Shown here piece by piece: positions 63,077 through 64,000 of a stretch of DNA of 64,000 nucleotides. The notes beneath the pieces were generated by a model. It saw only the letters and a list, made by a program, of their open reading frames with translations, searched no databases and had not been told where the DNA came from. Both the position numbers and the translations under genes were made by a program. The first letter of the stretch is position 1; every line of letters starts with the position of its first letter. This DNA comes from GCA-002733465 sp965230525 (GTDB lineage: Bacteria > Pseudomonadota > Gammaproteobacteria > Enterobacterales > Kangiellaceae): NCBI GenBank assembly GCA_965230525.1, contig OZ246008.1:1550001-1614000 (forward strand), written 5' to 3'.

Positions 63077-63880
63077 ATGACAATTCAACTGACGGGTCTC
63101 TATCAATACCCAATCAAATCAATTGCCGGTTTATCGTTAAACCGAACATCGGTAGAACCTTTTGGCTTAGCCGGTGACCGCTGCATGATGCTTGTGGATG
63201 CCCAGGGAAAATTTATTTCTCAACGAAAACATCCCCAGCTCGCTATGATAAAGATCAATCAATTGCAACAAGCATTAAGTTTAAAACATGCTAGTGTGGG
63301 TGAGCTACAACTGGACGCCTCTGTGTTTACTAAGAATCAAAAAGAAGTTGAAGTGTGGGGGGACCTCTGTAAAGCCTTTGTTGCGAATGAGCAAACTAAC
63401 CAATGGTTTAGTCGCTATCTAAATCAAACGGTATATCTAGTGCAGTATGATTTCAATCAACCTAGAAAGTCCGATATTAAATATTCCCAACAAGGTGACG
63501 TTGTGAGTTTTGCCGATGGTTTTCCTATTTTACTTATCTCAAAAAGCTCGCTCAATGATCTCAACTCTCGCCTCGATAAACCGGTTTCAATGCAGAATTT
63601 TAGACCTAATATTGTCATTGATGGCTGTGATGCTTTTGCGGAAGATGAATGGAAAAAAATTAAAATCGGTGATCTTACATTTGATCTGGTCAAACAATGT
63701 AGCCGATGTGTTTTGACAACCGTTGATCCCAGTACCGGTAAGAAAAACCAAGAGGGTCAACCATTACGAACGCTTTCTAAGTATCGCAGAAATCAAAATG
63801 GGGTTATGTTTGGTATGAATCTAATCGCTAGAGATATTGGCGAAATATCAATCGGAGATTTGGTTCAAGTTATTCGATAA
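63077..63880 (+). CDS. MOSC domain protein (YcbX-like, without ferredoxin domain)
   Basis: 267 residues. The N-terminal MOSC beta-barrel begins YQYPIKSIAGLSL, with GLAGDRCMMLVD. The MOSC core has NFRPNIVIDGCDAFAEDEW and the molybdenum-cofactor cysteine region KQCSRCVLTTVDPSTG. E. coli YcbX has an extra C-terminal 2Fe-2S domain, absent here. It probably reduces N-hydroxylated compounds; a partner electron carrier would be needed. Confidence 0.88.
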   Translation: MTIQLTGLYQYPIKSIAGLSLNRTSVEPFGLAGDRCMMLVDAQGKFISQRKHPQLAMIKINQLQQALSLKHASVGELQLDASVFTKNQKEVEVWGDLCKAFVANEQTNQWFSRYLNQTVYLVQYDFNQPRKSDIKYSQQGDVVSFADGFPILLISKSSLNDLNSRLDKPVSMQNFRPNIVIDGCDAFAEDEWKKIKIGDLTFDLVKQCSRCVLTTVDPSTGKKNQEGQPLRTLSKYRRNQNGVMFGMNLIARDIGEISIGDLVQVIR

Positions 63881-63919
63881 AACAACTAAAACAGAGCAAT
63901 TAATTCAAGAGAAATCAAT

Positions 63920-64000
63920 ATGAAACTGACACCATTTCATTTAGCGATCCAAGTGAGAGACTTAACCGAAGCGCGTAAATTTTATGGCGAAATTCTTGGC
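63920..64000 (+). CDS. VOC family protein (glyoxalase-like), 3' end outside window
   Basis: 27 codons are visible from ATG 63920 (AAGAG upstream). The start MKLTPFHLAIQVRDLTEAR followed by KFYGEILG is the typical first strand and helix of the vicinal-oxygen-chelate fold. The metal-binding His would be the one in FHLAI. Substrate unknown. Confidence 0.85.
   Translation, partial: MKLTPFHLAIQVRDLTEARKFYGEILG

Noticed and set aside
1..64000. tRNA, rRNA, insertion sequences, prophage genes
   Set aside because: None of their diagnostic sequences or proteins were recognised by eye. A tRNAscan or IS search could still find something missed.

Overview
The window is chromosomal DNA of a low-GC, probably marine gammaproteobacterium. 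The evidence is an E. coli-ordered S10-spc-alpha ribosomal block, an oxyR-recG pair, kbl-tdh, DUF3718 and DUF2970 proteins, TonB-dependent receptors, and a hybrid sensor with a two-component propeller. A Kangiellaceae-like or Alteromonadales-like host is a guess from gene content only. I saw no phage genes, IS elements, rRNA, tRNA or CRISPR arrays.

Layout. 0-8 kb: the 3' part of a PAS-GGDEF-EAL c-di-GMP enzyme, a small membrane-anchored protein made of 13-residue tandem repeats, and a 1386-residue hybrid two-component sensor/regulator. 8-18 kb: a YccF protein, a TetR regulator whose apparent operator recurs upstream of a lipid A deacylase-like gene, an EamA transporter, kbl-tdh, a FliL-like protein, two related DUF3718 secreted proteins, and an alkaline phosphatase lipoprotein with a duplicated active-site segment. 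18-23 kb (minus strand): DUF302-fadD and oxyR-recG. 23-35.5 kb: an accessory island flanked by two paralogous TonB-dependent receptors. It holds a CadC-like regulator with a beta-propeller, a TPR-sulfotransferase and a candidate structured RNA. Three stand-alone winged-helix proteins lie in or beside it. 35.8-38.5 kb: rpsO-pnp. 38.8-52.8 kb: S10, spc and alpha operons, with recognisable promoters at each junction. 53-64 kb: an Lgt-like membrane protein, a higBA-like toxin-antitoxin pair, GNAT, DUF2970, a DnaJ-like protein, a two-gene operon (ADP/ATP-carrier-like protein and secreted phosphatase-kinase fusion), radA, a PilZ protein, rbgA/ylqF, DUF3820, a MOSC protein and the start of a VOC protein.

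The most unusual content is: (1) the operon at 56.2-59.8 kb, where a nucleotide-carrier-like membrane protein with an Ig/cadherin-like tail precedes an exported protein joining a PPP-type phosphatase to a Fam20/PI-kinase-like domain; (2) the 39-bp repeat gene, in which every difference among 14 repeat copies is synonymous in one frame; (3) a structured, terminator-ended non-coding transcript candidate near 29.5 kb; (4) duplication of the catalytic-serine segment in the alkaline phosphatase; (5) TetR operators and a probably leaderless TetR mRNA.
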